Source: Promicromonospora iranensis
Lineage (GTDB): Bacteria; Actinomycetota; Actinomycetes; Actinomycetales; Cellulomonadaceae
DNA length: 64,000 bases
Assembly (NCBI RefSeq): GCF_028994805.1
Contig: NZ_JAJQQP010000007.1
Coordinates: forward strand, 17,435-81,434
Direction of reading: 5' to 3'
The position numbers and the translations under genes were made by a program. The notes under the pieces are model-generated. The model was given only the letters and a program-made list of their open reading frames with translations. It did no database searches and was not told the origin of the DNA. Below are positions 63,470-64,000 of the stretch, piece by piece (the first letter of the stretch is position 1; every line of letters starts with the position of its first letter).

Positions 63470-64000
63470 TCACCGGCGACGCACTCGGAGCGCCGCGATC
63501 CCCAGCCCCAGAAGGAGCGAGATCAGCGAGAGCTGCCCCGTGGTCATGTGGCCCGTCTCGGCGAGGCCGGCTTCGGGCACCACGATCGGTGCCGCCTCCG
63601 CCTCCGCCTCGGGCTCAGGAGGTATGGCGCGCAGTCCCTCGCTCAGGCCGTGCGACAAGAAGCTCTCGTCGTAGGCCGTCGGGACGCTGCCGCCCTTGTC
63701 ACCCCAGCTGAGGTCGACGCCCTCGCCGGGAACGCCCGCACCGGCATCCGGCCCGGCCGCGGGTGCACTGTCGTCCTCGTGTCCGTCGGCCGCGGTCGGT
63801 ACGACGTCCGAGACACCGCCGACGGCCAGTCCAGCGGCGACCACATCCGCGACCGTGGAGCCCTCGGACACCTGGCCGGCGCGATCCTGGGCTTCCGGTC
63901 CCTGGTTTCCCGTTCCGTCCGCACCGGGCTTGCCGGTGTCGGGCTTGCCGGTGTCGGGCTTGTCGGTGTCGGGCTTGTCGGTGTCGGGCTTACCGGTGTC
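63470..64000 (-). CDS. Sortase-anchored surface protein, 3' part (5' end outside the window)
   Basis: The reading frame runs open from the window edge. The visible 176 residues start with DTGKP/DTDKP pentapeptide repeats, go through an acidic Ala/Gly-rich region, and end in LAETG-H-MTTGQLSLISLLLGLGIAALRVRRR-like order: sorting motif LAETG, hydrophobic helix, RVRRR tail. LAxTG is the motif of class E sortases in high-GC Gram-positives, so this protein is covalently fixed to the cell wall. Its functional part lies beyond the window. No sortase gene is seen. Confidence 0.85.
   Translation of the reverse strand, partial: DTGKPDTDKPDTDKPDTGKPDTGKPGADGTGNQGPEAQDRAGQVSEGSTVADVVAAGLAVGGVSDVVPTAADGHEDDSAPAAGPDAGAGVPGEGVDLSWGDKGGSVPTAYDESFLSHGLSEGLRAIPPEPEAEAEAAPIVVPEAGLAETGHMTTGQLSLISLLLGLGIAALRVRRR
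63926..64000 (-). repeat. Pentapeptide-coding 15-bp tandem repeats
   Basis: Five units of D-T-(G/D)-K-P are encoded in frame up to the window edge and the array probably continues. It is a wall-spanning linker of the surface protein. Confidence 0.9.

Noticed and set aside
63926..64000. CRISPR array
   Set aside because: The repeats are 15 bp, directly adjoining and in frame, encoding a pentapeptide linker; there are no spacers.

Overview
The window is chromosomal DNA of a very GC-rich actinobacterium. Evidence: four tRNA genes, GTG starts throughout, a complete conservon (Cvn) operon, the proteasome activator Bpa, a WhiB7-like regulator, an MMPL/YhgE exporter pair and a LAETG (class E) sortase substrate. 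A secreted GH6 cellulase, a GHL10-type hydrolase and an AXE1-like esterase suggest a plant-polymer degrader, perhaps a Micrococcales member of the Promicromonosporaceae/Cellulomonadaceae type. That placement is inference from gene content only. No prophage, insertion sequence, CRISPR array or rRNA was seen.

Layout. 1-2.5 kb: tRNA-Arg (cut by the window edge), two tRNA-Ser genes and a GMC oxidoreductase. 2.6-8.5 kb: minus-strand conservon (kinase, roadblock, DUF742, GTPase). 8.6-12.8 kb: quinone oxidoreductase, bpa, an unknown protein, dcd and a TM2 protein. 12.9-14.7 kb: tRNA-Gly beside a GntR-controlled two-gene cassette. 14.7-19.8 kb: pirin, a 0.5-kb non-coding segment rich in DnaA-box-like sites, a second unknown protein paralogous to the first, a TetR regulator, and corA with a long leader holding a 13-codon upstream ORF. 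19.8-26 kb: TIM-barrel protein, PTS enzyme I and IIA, HAD hydrolase, thioredoxin-NHL protein. 26.2-30.1 kb: cytoplasmic trypsin-like protease with a small companion protein, and an S9 peptidase. 30.2-32.7 kb: CopD-CtaG fusion divergent from a whiB7-like gene. 32.9-38 kb: branched-chain 2-oxoacid dehydrogenase operon with a striking operator-like array upstream, then an esterase. 38-43 kb: aminotransferase, small membrane protein, a WXG100-like/hydrolase pair, purB. 43.2-46.8 kb: abgT/abgB-like pair for aminobenzoyl-glutamate use. 46.9-52.8 kb: YhgE/Pip and MMPL exporter genes with a divergent TetR regulator and operators. 52.8-58 kb: GH6, phosphoglucomutase, rhodanese, GHL10 hydrolase. 58-63.2 kb: GNAT, MFS, NfeD-flotillin, MFS. 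63.5-64 kb: 3' part of a sortase-anchored surface protein.

Three themes link the loci. Many genes lack a Shine-Dalgarno sequence and carry a -10-like hexamer 6-8 nt before the start codon, so they look leaderless; this decided many of the starts given here. Several small regulatory circuits can be read directly from palindromes in divergent promoters (GntR cassette, TetR/MMPL, bkd operon). The intergenic DNA holds an unusual number of long hairpins and of tandem duplications that begin at stop codons.
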